From a virus: a DNA stretch of 64,000 nucleotides. The DNA is taken from positions 28,491-92,490 of the IMG/VR virus record IMGVR_UViG_3300031787_013450. The stretch is one strand, 5' to 3'. Made by a program: the position numbers and the translations under genes. A model generated the notes under the pieces. The model was not told the DNA's origin. It saw nothing but the letters and a program-made list of their open reading frames with translations, and made no database searches. Of this stretch, positions 1 to 8,086 are shown piece by piece; the first letter of the stretch is position 1, and the number at the start of each line of letters is the position of its first letter.

Positions 1-216
1 AAAAAATCAGATGTAACAAAAGAGCTAAAAAACTTTATTGACTCAAAGTCATTTGAATCAAAAATAGAGAAAATAATTAAAGACCGTTACAAAAATGATA
101 AAGAGCTTGAGGATAAAATTGTTGACATTACAAAAAATGTTTTAACACAATTATATAAAACATTATGGATAAAAAGAGCAACTTGGATTAATAATTTAGA
201 CAATAAAACAAATTAA
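1..216 (+). CDS. C-terminal fragment of a phage protein (unknown)
   Basis: An open frame runs in from the left edge and ends at TAA 214-216, giving 71 residues of a lysine-rich, mostly helical C-terminus that closes with LYKTLWIKRATWINNL. The start lies outside the window. The next gene begins 3 bases later, so the two are probably co-transcribed. Basic, aromatic C-termini like this are common in phage virion proteins, but I do not recognise the family. Confidence 0.7.
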   Translation, partial: KKSDVTKELKNFIDSKSFESKIEKIIKDRYKNDKELEDKIVDITKNVLTQLYKTLWIKRATWINNLDNKTN

Positions 217-218
217 AG

Positions 219-2660
219 ATGAAAAGAATAAAAATAACCAAAGAACAATATAATCTTATAAAAGAAAATTTGAATAAATCGCCTAAAGTAAAAGGTGGTG
301 AAACAAGAGTTGATAAATTATTTAAAAAATATTTTAGTGAGGGTGAGATAGAACCTATAACGTATTCAAACACAATTAAACCAAAAAGAACAAATCCTAG
401 TGTGTCAAATATAGATAAAGTCGGAAAACAAATAATGGAAAACGAGTCAAAGATTGATTACAAAAAATTGTCTGAAAATTTTCTTAATTATTTATATATT
501 GATGAAATAAAAGAATTACAGAAAAATGGTAAAGCACAGCATATTAATGTTTCAGATATTGAGTTTCCTAGTATATTATCAGAAAAGAATTTAACTTTTG
601 GTAGTGTTGTTAAATCTTTGGTTGAACAAAATGTTTTAGTATTTGATGTTGACGAAAATAAATACATTGTCAATAGAATCCATTCTACTAAAGATGATGC
701 GCTTAAAAGTCTTGAAAACGGTTTTAAAGTTATATTAGAACCAAACGAAAAAGAATTTCCGCAGCTTTGGTATAGACTAGTAAAGAGTGCCAAAAAATCA
801 CGAAATTTATATGAGAATGCTGACTTCATTATGGAGATACATGAAGATGGTAGTTGTAAATTGAAATATAAAGATGATGGCCAAGAAAAATTAATTGATG
901 AAAATGTATTAAATGAGTTAAAAAAAATATATGAAAAAGATAAACATTTAATGTCTATAATAGAATCTGAGTTTAGTGATGTATGGCAAAAATTTAAAGG
1001 TGATTTACAAAAAGCTAGGGGAATAGATTCAAATAAGAAAAAAACTAATAGAGAAGAATTATTAGCTAAGATAGCTGATATAAGAAAAAAAGAATTAGAA
1101 AAAAGAGAAAAAGAAGAAGAAGAAGAAGAAGAAGAAGAAGAAGATATAAATGAAATAACTACTGCTGGTTCTTCTGGACAATACACTGGATTATTTAGCA
1201 AACCGATAACCAGACCAACAATAGCTGGTAAAATACCAGTAGTTTATGAAACAACACAAGGTACTGATAGTGTTGGTCCATATGATACAAATGCTTTAAT
1301 AGGGATTAACAGAGATGGCACTTTTAAACCAGTTAAAAAAACAAAAGCACAGAAAAAAACACAATATCCTGATGGCGGATTTGTAGAATTCAATGATTGT
1401 GTTAAACTTAATAATAAACCAGCTGGTAGTGGTTGTAGTACTGGTGCTATTGATAATGTTGTTAAGATAAAGAAAACTAAAGGTAATATAATTTCACCAT
1501 CTTTAAATGAGGCTTTAAAATTACAAATTAATAAAGAAAAAAATGAATTAATTGTAATATCTGATTTAGAAGGTAAAGCAGCTAGTCAAGAGACATTTAC
1601 AAATAAAAATATTTTAAAACAAAATGGTTTTCAATGGAATGGTAGTAATTGGGTGATAAGTAAAGATAAAATGGATATTGCTAAAAAAACACTATCATTA
1701 GTAAATAAAGTTGAATATATTGTAGATAGTTTAGAAGAATTAGAAGAAGCGATTGATAATTCGGCTACTGATAAAAAATCATTATTAAAAAGCAAAATTG
1801 AAATGTATATTAATGATTTAGCTAACGCTACAGATGAAAAAGCTTTATCTGCTGAAATAAGAAGATATTTAACATTTTTTTCTAAATTTCATAATTATAG
1901 TTTCTATAATAGAATGTTAATTTTTATACAAAATCCAAATGCAACACGTGTAGCATCATATAAAAAATGGCAAGAAAAAAATAGACAAGTTAAAAAGGGT
2001 GCTAAAAGTATTTTTATTTTAGCACCAATAATAACAAAGACAAAAGATTCAGATGAAGAAATTGGTGATGAATTGGGTTTCAAAAAAGATGTTAGCGGAT
2101 TTAGAGCAGTACCTGTATTTGATATTGCCGATACTGAAGCCACAAGTCCAGAAGGTGAAATACCAGAAACGCCACAATGGTGGGGAGATAACACACCATC
2201 AGAAACAGCTGATGAATTATTTGAATATGTTAAAGATATAGCTAATAATATGGGAATTAAAGTAACATCTTCAGATTCTAAAAGTGGTGAGAAAGGTTAT
2301 TCGGCAGGTGACCATATTAATTTAACTTCTAGCGTAACTGGTGTTGCTAGATTATCAACAATGATACATGAAATAGCACATGAATTAATGCATTGGAAAA
2401 AATCATCAATATATTATATTGATAATGGTGAAGGTAAAGAAAAAAATGAATTGGTTGAATTACAAGCTGAAAGTGTATCTTATGTTGTATTAAAACATTA
2501 TGATTTACCAGTTAAACATCATTCAACTTATTTGGCACTTTGGAAAGCTAATAAAGAAAAAATTCAAAATAATTTAGAAATTATATCTAAAGTTTCTGAA
2601 TTCATAATAAATATGATTGATAAAGAAGCTGAACAGGCTAAAAAAAATAAAATAAATTAA
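219..2660 (+). CDS. ArdC-like domain plus zincin metallopeptidase, candidate packaged effector
   Basis: 813 residues. The N-terminus (ITKEQYNLIKE) looks like a head-targeting helix ending in an IKE cleavage-type site. A glutamate run lies near residue 300. Around residues 530-640 there is an ArdC-type ssDNA-binding domain (FHNYSFYNRML, then ATRVASYKKWQEKNRQVKKG), which in ArdC blocks type I restriction. A zincin domain follows with HEIAH at 717-721 and a downstream glutamate in LQAESV near 751, the usual ArdC C-terminal peptidase layout. Such multidomain proteins are typical of the polyvalent proteins that phages and plasmids send into a new host. Antirestriction activity is inferred. It sits 3 bases after a structural-type gene with no promoter of its own. 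Confidence 0.85.
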   Translation: MKRIKITKEQYNLIKENLNKSPKVKGGETRVDKLFKKYFSEGEIEPITYSNTIKPKRTNPSVSNIDKVGKQIMENESKIDYKKLSENFLNYLYIDEIKELQKNGKAQHINVSDIEFPSILSEKNLTFGSVVKSLVEQNVLVFDVDENKYIVNRIHSTKDDALKSLENGFKVILEPNEKEFPQLWYRLVKSAKKSRNLYENADFIMEIHEDGSCKLKYKDDGQEKLIDENVLNELKKIYEKDKHLMSIIESEFSDVWQKFKGDLQKARGIDSNKKKTNREELLAKIADIRKKELEKREKEEEEEEEEEEDINEITTAGSSGQYTGLFSKPITRPTIAGKIPVVYETTQGTDSVGPYDTNALIGINRDGTFKPVKKTKAQKKTQYPDGGFVEFNDCVKLNNKPAGSGCSTGAIDNVVKIKKTKGNIISPSLNEALKLQINKEKNELIVISDLEGKAASQETFTNKNILKQNGFQWNGSNWVISKDKMDIAKKTLSLVNKVEYIVDSLEELEEAIDNSATDKKSLLKSKIEMYINDLANATDEKALSAEIRRYLTFFSKFHNYSFYNRMLIFIQNPNATRVASYKKWQEKNRQVKKGAKSIFILAPIITKTKDSDEEIGDELGFKKDVSGFRAVPVFDIADTEATSPEGEIPETPQWWGDNTPSETADELFEYVKDIANNMGIKVTSSDSKSGEKGYSAGDHINLTSSVTGVARLSTMIHEIAHELMHWKKSSIYYIDNGEGKEKNELVELQAESVSYVVLKHYDLPVKHHSTYLALWKANKEKIQNNLEIISKVSEFIINMIDKEAEQAKKNKIN

Positions 2661-2677
2661 CTTTATTTAAATTATAC

Positions 2678-2691
2678 AATATTTATTAATA
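2678..2691 (+). promoter_or_regulatory. Late-type promoter motif
   Basis: ATATTTATTAATAA, about 10 bases before the start of the 703-residue acidic protein; it matches the motif seen upstream of most genes with capsid-targeting-like N-termini. Promoter activity is inferred from recurrence and position. Confidence 0.5.
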
Positions 2692-2699
2692 AAAAAAGT

Positions 2700-4811
2700 A
2701 TGGGTAATAAAAACAAAATACAACAAAAATTACATAGTTTATTCATATCTGAAGATGCCACACCAGCCATTTCTATGAATAATTCTATAAGAAATCAAAA
2801 TAATAAGATAAATAAAAAAGGGTTATCTGATACTAGTAAAGAATTAACTAACTATGAAAAAGGTTTAGGTAAAGAAGAAGCTGGTGGTGATAAAATACCT
2901 GTAAATAAATTTAATTACACAAATGAAGATGAAGTTGAATACCATAATGAAATTGAAATAAGAAATGGTATGGAGATGTTAGAATATGATAGAGAACCAA
3001 GCGAAGGATTTAAAAAAAGAAATAAAGAAGCAATCGAAGGTTCTACTAGAATGGGTAACAAAGGTGGTAAAGAAGTAGGTAATGCTCAAGAAACATTTGG
3101 TGCATCTTCAGATGATTTTGGTAAAAATTTTAATAGAATATCAAAATCATCTTTTGATAAAAGAATAAAAGCTGAAAAAGGTATTTATAGTTTTGGTGAC
3201 GATGTTGAAAGTACAACAGAATCTAATAAAGGTAATAAAACTATTGTTAAACATTCAATGTTTGAAAATAAAGAGAATAATAATAAATTAACAGAAAACA
3301 ATAAAATGAAAAGACTTAAGTTTAAAAAAGAATTTAATGGTTTAGGTAATGCTTTAAAATTAATACCAGAATCATATAAAACTAATAATAAAGTATTTGA
3401 AATGACTGATGGTAATGAAAGTTACAGAATCAGATGGGAAGGTTCAAATAATGGTAAACCAGTTGTATTAGTAGCTTCAGATAAAAATTTAGTTAATGAA
3501 GATATCACAAGAATGAAACAACTTTTTGGTTATAAATCACAAGATACTTTAGGTATTGTTAAAGGTAATGAAAGAATTAATGAGAATAAAGTATTTGGTA
3601 GTATTTTAGATAAAACAAAAAAACTATTAAGTGAAGGTTCTGATATGGAAGGTGTTAAAGCAACAGAAGGTAATTGGGATGAAGTTACTAAAAAAGCACC
3701 TGAAGCAACAAAACACATTCATGGTTCTGTTAGCAAAGACACCCCAATAGCAAAGGCAACAGCTGGTAATCCAGATAAAGCTAAAAAACAAGCACCTGAA
3801 GCTAAAAAACCACTTAAAAGTTCTTCTGGTAAAAATATAGAATCACAAGCTGACTATAATGAAGGTAATTTTGACGAAGTTACTAAAAAAGCACCTGAAG
3901 CAACAAAACATATTAACTCAGGTAAAACAAAAATGTCTGCTGTTAAAAAAGAAACAACAGAGATGCCAAAGAATAAAGTAAAACAAGCACCTGAAGCTAA
4001 AAAACATATTAAAGAATCTGATTATATGTCAACAGAAGGTCGTATGAATCTTGATGAACTTGATTATATGGATGAAAACATGTACGAAGGTATGTACGAA
4101 GATATGCACGAAGATATGTACGAAGGTATGTATGAAGGTATGGATGAAGGTATATACGAAGATATGGACGGTGATATTGATGAAAACATATATGAAATTG
4201 AAGTTAGTGAGAGTAATTACCCTCCAGGCGCTGAGTATGACCCTAGAGCACCTTGGAACCAAGACGAAGATGAAGATGAAGATGACGAATGGTGGAATGC
4301 TATGACAAGAGGTGATGAAAAAAGAAAAGCGGATTTAGAAGACAGAGAAGATGAAGAAGATGTAGAAGATGTAGAAGATAATTATAGCTATTCTGACGAA
4401 GAGAACAGATTTTACCGTGAAGAGGATTTAGATGACATTGTTTATGAAGTAACATTAGATGATGAAGAAGAAGATGAAGAAGAAGATGAAACTGATACTG
4501 AAGAGGAAACAGAAGATGAGGAATTAGAAATAGAAGATAAACCAGAAATAGAAGATGATTCTATGATAGAATTAGAACCATCTGATGTTGATTTAAACAA
4601 AGAAAAATCACCAGAAAATTTTATAGGTGATTCTAATAAGGCGATGTTATTAAGAAACGCTGACAATCCTAGTGAATATATCGTAAAAAAAGGAAATACG
4701 ATGTATTCAGTACCTAGCCAGTTTTTAGACAGGTATGCTACTTCTAAAAATAGGGCTGAAAGAATATTTACAGCGATTGAAGATTCGCAAGAAGATTCAG
4801 GATTAGATTAA
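2700..4811 (+). CDS. Large acidic repeat protein, possible internal/core virion protein
   Basis: 703 residues, strongly acidic in the last third. The start (KIQQKLHSLFISED) resembles a capsid-targeting helix with an ISE site. A short unit is repeated at residues ~320-440 (KAPEATKHI twice, QAPEAKK twice), then a run of MYEGMYEDM-type pentads at ~460-495 and long Glu/Asp tracts. A short folded-looking C-terminus (ENFIGDSNKAMLLRNA onward) ends the protein. No enzyme motif is visible. Low complexity, acidity and position beside structural-type genes suggest a scaffold or core protein; this is inference. A strong terminator follows. Confidence 0.6.
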   Translation: MGNKNKIQQKLHSLFISEDATPAISMNNSIRNQNNKINKKGLSDTSKELTNYEKGLGKEEAGGDKIPVNKFNYTNEDEVEYHNEIEIRNGMEMLEYDREPSEGFKKRNKEAIEGSTRMGNKGGKEVGNAQETFGASSDDFGKNFNRISKSSFDKRIKAEKGIYSFGDDVESTTESNKGNKTIVKHSMFENKENNNKLTENNKMKRLKFKKEFNGLGNALKLIPESYKTNNKVFEMTDGNESYRIRWEGSNNGKPVVLVASDKNLVNEDITRMKQLFGYKSQDTLGIVKGNERINENKVFGSILDKTKKLLSEGSDMEGVKATEGNWDEVTKKAPEATKHIHGSVSKDTPIAKATAGNPDKAKKQAPEAKKPLKSSSGKNIESQADYNEGNFDEVTKKAPEATKHINSGKTKMSAVKKETTEMPKNKVKQAPEAKKHIKESDYMSTEGRMNLDELDYMDENMYEGMYEDMHEDMYEGMYEGMDEGIYEDMDGDIDENIYEIEVSESNYPPGAEYDPRAPWNQDEDEDEDDEWWNAMTRGDEKRKADLEDREDEEDVEDVEDNYSYSDEENRFYREEDLDDIVYEVTLDDEEEDEEEDETDTEEETEDEELEIEDKPEIEDDSMIELEPSDVDLNKEKSPENFIGDSNKAMLLRNADNPSEYIVKKGNTMYSVPSQFLDRYATSKNRAERIFTAIEDSQEDSGLD

Positions 4812-4814
4812 TTA

Positions 4815-4845
4815 AAAAAACCCCTACAAATGTAGGGGTTTTTTG
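4815..4845 (+). terminator. Rho-independent terminator
   Basis: Stem AACCCCTACA / TGTAGGGGTT with a two-base loop and a following T-run, just after the acidic protein gene. Confidence 0.85.
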
Positions 4846-4854
4846 TTTGTTTTA

Positions 4855-4870
4855 ACTATTTATTAATAAA
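4855..4870 (+). promoter_or_regulatory. Late-type promoter motif
   Basis: ACTATTTATTAATAAA, about 28 bases upstream of the 138-residue gene, same family as the motif at 2678. Confidence 0.45.
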
Positions 4871-4897
4871 TAATTTTATTTAAATTATATATTAATA

Positions 4898-5314
4898 ATG
4901 GGAACAAACAATAATAACATAAATGTCACATATATAGCAAATAATATAAAATTTGAAAGATGTGAATTATATAGTGATTTTGTACAATCATTATTAATGT
5001 TAATATATGACACTTATTTAGGTGATGATATAACAAATAAAAAACAACAGAAAAAACATTATGATTGGTGTTGGGATAAAAACGTAGATAATTTTTTAAA
5101 AGAAGGTTTTCATTTAACAAATGAAAAATCAAAGGAATATTTTTTTCAGTTTCTAAATGAAACTTTTTATAATAACACTAATAAAGATAGTGATTATACC
5201 GATAAAAAAAGTTTAAAGTTTTGGTTAGATGTTTTTGATTATGTTAAACCAAAAACTAAATCTGAATTAGATGTCTTAATTGAAATATATAAGATATTAG
5301 AAAAAAAAGATTAA
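4898..5314 (+). CDS. Hypothetical phage protein
   Basis: 138 residues, asparagine-rich N-terminus then alternating aromatic and acidic segments (HYDWCWDKNVDNFL). No recognisable catalytic motif or membrane segment. It follows a terminator and a late-type motif, so it is probably its own late transcript. Confidence 0.65.
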   Translation: MGTNNNNINVTYIANNIKFERCELYSDFVQSLLMLIYDTYLGDDITNKKQQKKHYDWCWDKNVDNFLKEGFHLTNEKSKEYFFQFLNETFYNNTNKDSDYTDKKSLKFWLDVFDYVKPKTKSELDVLIEIYKILEKKD

Positions 5315-5320
5315 AAAAGT

Positions 5321-5352
5321 ATTGATATACTGAATTAAAGTTAGTATATTTG
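5321..5352 (+). promoter_or_regulatory. Bacteroidota-type promoter
   Basis: TTG at 5322 and TATATTTG at 5345-5352 about 20 bases apart, directly before the start at 5357. Confidence 0.6.
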
Positions 5353-5356
5353 TTAT

Positions 5357-5584
5357 ATGGATTATAATAGGGTATTTCAAATCTTAACTATGGAATTAAC
5401 TTCTGATATATTGAAGTCAGAAGACGAATTAGAGAGGTTAATGAATTCAAATATTGACATTAATGAAAAAATAAGTAAAATTAAAGAACAATTAAGCAAA
5501 ATAAACACGTTAGAACATAATTTAAACAAATTAACAAATATGTTAAAACGTGACGAAAATAATAACAATAATAACAATAATTAA
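5357..5584 (+). CDS. Hypothetical small coiled-coil protein
   Basis: 75 residues with heptad-like Leu/Ile spacing from ~15 to 65 and a terminal run of eight asparagines encoded by a simple AAT/AAC repeat. Function unknown; the polyasparagine tail may be length-variable. Confidence 0.6.
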   Translation: MDYNRVFQILTMELTSDILKSEDELERLMNSNIDINEKISKIKEQLSKINTLEHNLNKLTNMLKRDENNNNNNNN

Positions 5585-5594
5585 ATTAAAATTT

Positions 5595-5771
5595 ATGGAA
5601 ACATTTCTAGAACTAAAAAACTTAATCCTATCATTAGAAAATGATGCAAACAAATTCTTTGAAAAAGAAAACAAATCTGCTGGTACCAGACTTAGAAAAG
5701 GTATGCAAGAAGTTAAAGCATTAGCACAAACTTTAAGGGTTAATGTATCTGACGCAAAGAAAAATAACTAA
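5595..5771 (+). CDS. Histone H1-like (Hc1-family) DNA-binding protein
   Basis: 58 residues. ATG 5595 gives METFLELKNLILSLENDANK followed by FFEKENKSAGTRLRKGMQE, the pattern of the short Bacteroidota histone H1-like proteins (acidic helix, KxNKxAGxRxRK motif, second helix). These bind DNA non-specifically. A longer frame from 5550 would run through the upstream gene's asparagine repeat and is rejected. Possible roles are DNA compaction in the head or coating of replicating phage DNA; the sequence does not decide. Confidence 0.75.
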   Translation: METFLELKNLILSLENDANKFFEKENKSAGTRLRKGMQEVKALAQTLRVNVSDAKKNN

Positions 5772-5791
5772 TACTATCATATTTTTATATC

Positions 5792-5998
5792 ATGGATAAA
5801 ATATTAATGATTTTGTTTTTCTTATCAATATTGAATATTGTAAGACATGGTTATTTTTTGTTTCAAACAATTATAGTCAATAGTAATAATACAGATGAAC
5901 AAATAGAACCAGTTAAATATAAATTAAGTGAAAAATCATTAATTTTATTAGGATTATCAATATCATATGTATTAACTGTTTTAATCACGCTTTTTTAA
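5792..5998 (+). CDS. Small membrane protein
   Basis: 68 residues with two hydrophobic segments (residues ~3-27 and ~50-66) separated by a charged loop. No family recognised. It lies between the histone-like gene and a cytosolic-type gene on the same strand. Confidence 0.6.
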   Translation: MDKILMILFFLSILNIVRHGYFLFQTIIVNSNNTDEQIEPVKYKLSEKSLILLGLSISYVLTVLITLF

Positions 5999-6005
5999 AT
6001 TTAAT

Positions 6006-6608
6006 ATGGCTAACATCCAAAAAACATTAGAATCATTACAACCTTATGTTATAGGTATTAGATACTTAGATGGTAAACCGCTTATAGATGTTGTATTTAA
6101 AAATGATTGGGTTGTTACAAACGACCCAAAAATTAAAAAAGTAAAAGGTAATGATGAAGTCAACTATTTTATGTTTTATAGCGAAACAAATGAAATAGGT
6201 ATTGATGAATTATTAGAGAATGTTAGAAAAATAATTAATTTAAACATTGAACATGAAAAGAAACAAGAATTGTTAAAAGTAAAGTTTAATGAGTTAAAAA
6301 AATTATTTAAAGAAAATTCATTAGAGAAATTAAAAGAGTTAAAATTTGTTTTTAATTCTCATGATGATGACTTTCTACCAATGATTGATAATACATCAAT
6401 AAATGAAGAAACACCAGAACCTATTACAAATGATACTTATTACGAAGAAACCATTAATGAAGAATCTACAAATGTTATAAATGAAATACCATATTTAGAT
6501 GAACATGGTAATCCTCTTCAATTAAGTGAAGAAGAACTTGAAATGATAGAGGAAGAAAAAAGAGCTGAAATAAACAGAAAAATGTTGAAGAATAAAAAAA
6601 CCACATAA
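6006..6608 (+). CDS. Hypothetical acidic phage protein
   Basis: 200 residues. The N-terminal ~100 look globular (VIGIRYLDGKPLIDVVFKND), the rest is a glutamate-rich, probably extended tail. No known motif. It ends at a bidirectional terminator shared with the convergent gene. Confidence 0.6.
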   Translation: MANIQKTLESLQPYVIGIRYLDGKPLIDVVFKNDWVVTNDPKIKKVKGNDEVNYFMFYSETNEIGIDELLENVRKIINLNIEHEKKQELLKVKFNELKKLFKENSLEKLKELKFVFNSHDDDFLPMIDNTSINEETPEPITNDTYYEETINEESTNVINEIPYLDEHGNPLQLSEEELEMIEEEKRAEINRKMLKNKKTT

Positions 6609-6625
6609 TTAATGTGGTTTTTTTA
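6594..6625. terminator. Bidirectional terminator
   Basis: AAAACCACAT / ATGTGGTTTT stem between two convergent genes with A-run on one side and T-run on the other, so it can stop both strands. Confidence 0.85.
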
Positions 6626-6627
6626 TT

Positions 6628-6954
6628 TTATTTTTTGTGGTGTCTTTCAAACGCTTCTTCAAAATTATGAATTAACCAAACACAACCGCTAGTAAAACAA
6701 CCATCTAAGAAAATCTTTAGATACAAAATATCAACACCATATGTTGTAAATGGTGTTTCATAATTTAAATAAGAAAAAAAATAAGATAGAATAAAACCAA
6801 CCCATGTCGAAAGACACATAGGACAAGTGAATAACTTACCAAAAAAATTAGGGCTATATTTTAAGCAAAAATTTCTCCAACCAGAGAAAATACTACCAAA
6901 TAATAAAATATTTGTTATACCATAAGAAAGTAAAATAAATAATAATGTGTTCAT
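6628..6954 (-). CDS. Membrane protein with CPMC motif (DUF1360-like)
   Basis: 108 residues, three likely membrane segments. The stretch FGKLFTCPMCLSTWVGFILS matches the F-x-KL-x-x-CPMC-x-x-x-W-x-G signature of DUF1360-type phage and bacterial membrane proteins; a further Cys pair occurs near the C-terminus. Function unknown. It is one of the few minus-strand genes, with a variant late-type motif upstream on its own strand. Confidence 0.65.
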   Translation of the reverse strand: MNTLLFILLSYGITNILLFGSIFSGWRNFCLKYSPNFFGKLFTCPMCLSTWVGFILSYFFSYLNYETPFTTYGVDILYLKIFLDGCFTSGCVWLIHNFEEAFERHHKK

Positions 6955-6964
6955 AATCTTTGTT

Positions 6965-6983
6965 AACTATATATAAATTATAT
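6965..6983 (-). promoter_or_regulatory. Variant late-type promoter motif (minus strand)
   Basis: On the minus strand ATATAATTTATATATAG precedes the CPMC membrane protein by about 12 bases. It is a weaker match to ATATTTATnnATA. Confidence 0.35.
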
Positions 6984-7001
6984 TTTTTTTAGTATATTTG
7001 T

Positions 7002-7020
7002 AAATATTTATTTAAATAAA
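7002..7020 (+). promoter_or_regulatory. Late-type promoter motif
   Basis: AAATATTTATTTAAATAAA, 17 bases before the Nudix gene. A TATATTTG box at 6993-7000 overlaps, so the gene may have both promoter classes. Confidence 0.45.
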
Positions 7021-7036
7021 TAAATAAATAAATCAT

Positions 7037-7570
7037 ATGGACAACAAAATTATAATAACTAAACTATTAAAAGAAGAAATAAATAAAATAGTTAATTGCT
7101 CAAGCTGTGGTTGGTCTTGGAATACAGTAGACTCTGATGAACATGATAAATATGTTTGCCATAAATGTGGTCATGATAATTCTAATAATTATTCAACAAA
7201 ACCAAATGTTGCCGCTGGAGTACTTATTAAATGTTTATCAACTGATAGAATATTCTTATTATTAAGAAATGATAAAAAACCAACTTGGTCATGTGTTGCT
7301 GGACATATAGAAAAAAATGAAGATATTTTAGAAGGGTTAAAGAGAGAAATAAAAGAAGAAATCTCAATAAACCCTGATATAATTGATTTTAAAAAAATAA
7401 ATGTGGTTAAAAATGATGATGGGGTTACATTTCATTATTATGAAGGTTTTACTGAAGATGAATTTAAAGCTAAATTAGATGATGAAAATCTAAAATGTGG
7501 ATGGTTCTCAAAAAAAAGAATACCGTTACCTTTATACCGTGATATGAAAGAAAAAATAATTAAAATATGA
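7037..7570 (+). CDS. Nudix hydrolase with N-terminal zinc ribbon and capsid-targeting-like leader
   Basis: 177 residues. Residues 1-17 (IIITKLLKEEINK) resemble the head-targeting leader of other genes here. Residues ~20-45 form a four-cysteine zinc ribbon (CSSCGWSW ... CHKCGH). A Nudix domain follows with box GHIEKNEDILEGLKREIKEE, matching Gx5Ex7REUxEE. Nudix enzymes cleave nucleoside diphosphate-X substrates; candidates include NAD-capped RNA, ADP-ribose or damaged dNTPs. If packaged, it would act at the start of infection. Substrate cannot be read from sequence. Confidence 0.85.
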   Translation: MDNKIIITKLLKEEINKIVNCSSCGWSWNTVDSDEHDKYVCHKCGHDNSNNYSTKPNVAAGVLIKCLSTDRIFLLLRNDKKPTWSCVAGHIEKNEDILEGLKREIKEEISINPDIIDFKKINVVKNDDGVTFHYYEGFTEDEFKAKLDDENLKCGWFSKKRIPLPLYRDMKEKIIKI

Positions 7571-7788
7571 ATAATAAAGACTTATTAGTAAGAGAGCTTA
7601 AAAAACTTGAAAAAGAAGCAAAAAATGACGAGTATTTGACTTCTTTAAAAAAACAACAATTCATTAACGAATTAAAAAATGGTTTAGGTGATGAAATGAA
7701 AAAAAATTTAACAACCATAAAAATAATAAAAAAACCATGGTACGTTAAATTAAAAGAATCAATTAAAAATTTTTTCAAAACAATTTAA
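7567..7788 (+). CDS. Hypothetical small basic protein
   Basis: 73 residues, lysine-rich, helical first half, ending KESIKNFFKTI. The ATGA overlap with the Nudix stop shows translational coupling. No motif recognised. Confidence 0.6.
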   Translation: MNNKDLLVRELKKLEKEAKNDEYLTSLKKQQFINELKNGLGDEMKKNLTTIKIIKKPWYVKLKESIKNFFKTI

Positions 7789-7790
7789 TC

Positions 7791-8015
7791 ATGACTTACG
7801 AAAAACTAATAGAAACAATATCAGCTATTATCCAAGAACCTAATATCTATAAAAATGGGTTAACTTTAACTTATAGCCTTACAAATCAAGAACATACAGC
7901 GTTAAACGAAGAATTATTCAGACAAACTAATCAATATTCTAAGACATTCACACCAAATGATGAGTTTGAGGTAGAGATTGATGGGATATTAGTTAAATTT
8001 GTTAAATTACCTTAA
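7791..8015 (+). CDS. Hypothetical small protein
   Basis: 74 residues, two bases after the previous stop, same operon. Mixed alpha/beta character, no recognised motif. Confidence 0.55.
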   Translation: MTYEKLIETISAIIQEPNIYKNGLTLTYSLTNQEHTALNEELFRQTNQYSKTFTPNDEFEVEIDGILVKFVKLP

Positions 8016-8031
8016 TTTTTTTTAAAAAAAA

Positions 8032-8064
8032 TTTGTTTTTTAGGTTTAAAATGTAGTATCTTTG
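8032..8064 (+). promoter_or_regulatory. Bacteroidota-type promoter
   Basis: TTTG at 8032 and TATCTTTG at 8057-8064, a near-perfect example, driving the TROVE/vWA gene. Confidence 0.8.
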
Positions 8065-8086
8065 TATAAAGATTTAAAAACGACTT

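Noticed and set aside
488-1201. Long minus-strand open frame (237 codons)
   Set aside because: It is the antisense of the ArdC gene, with a poly-serine run mirroring the GAA repeat; a shadow frame.
4051-4305. Alternative-frame cysteine-rich protein within the acidic protein
   Set aside because: The Cys-Thr-Lys pattern is the out-of-frame reading of the tandem pentad repeat in the real gene.
7021-7036. Short tandem AAAT repeat as a CRISPR-like or replication repeat
   Set aside because: Only four units in AT-rich DNA before a start codon; no spacers, and no arrays were found anywhere in the window.
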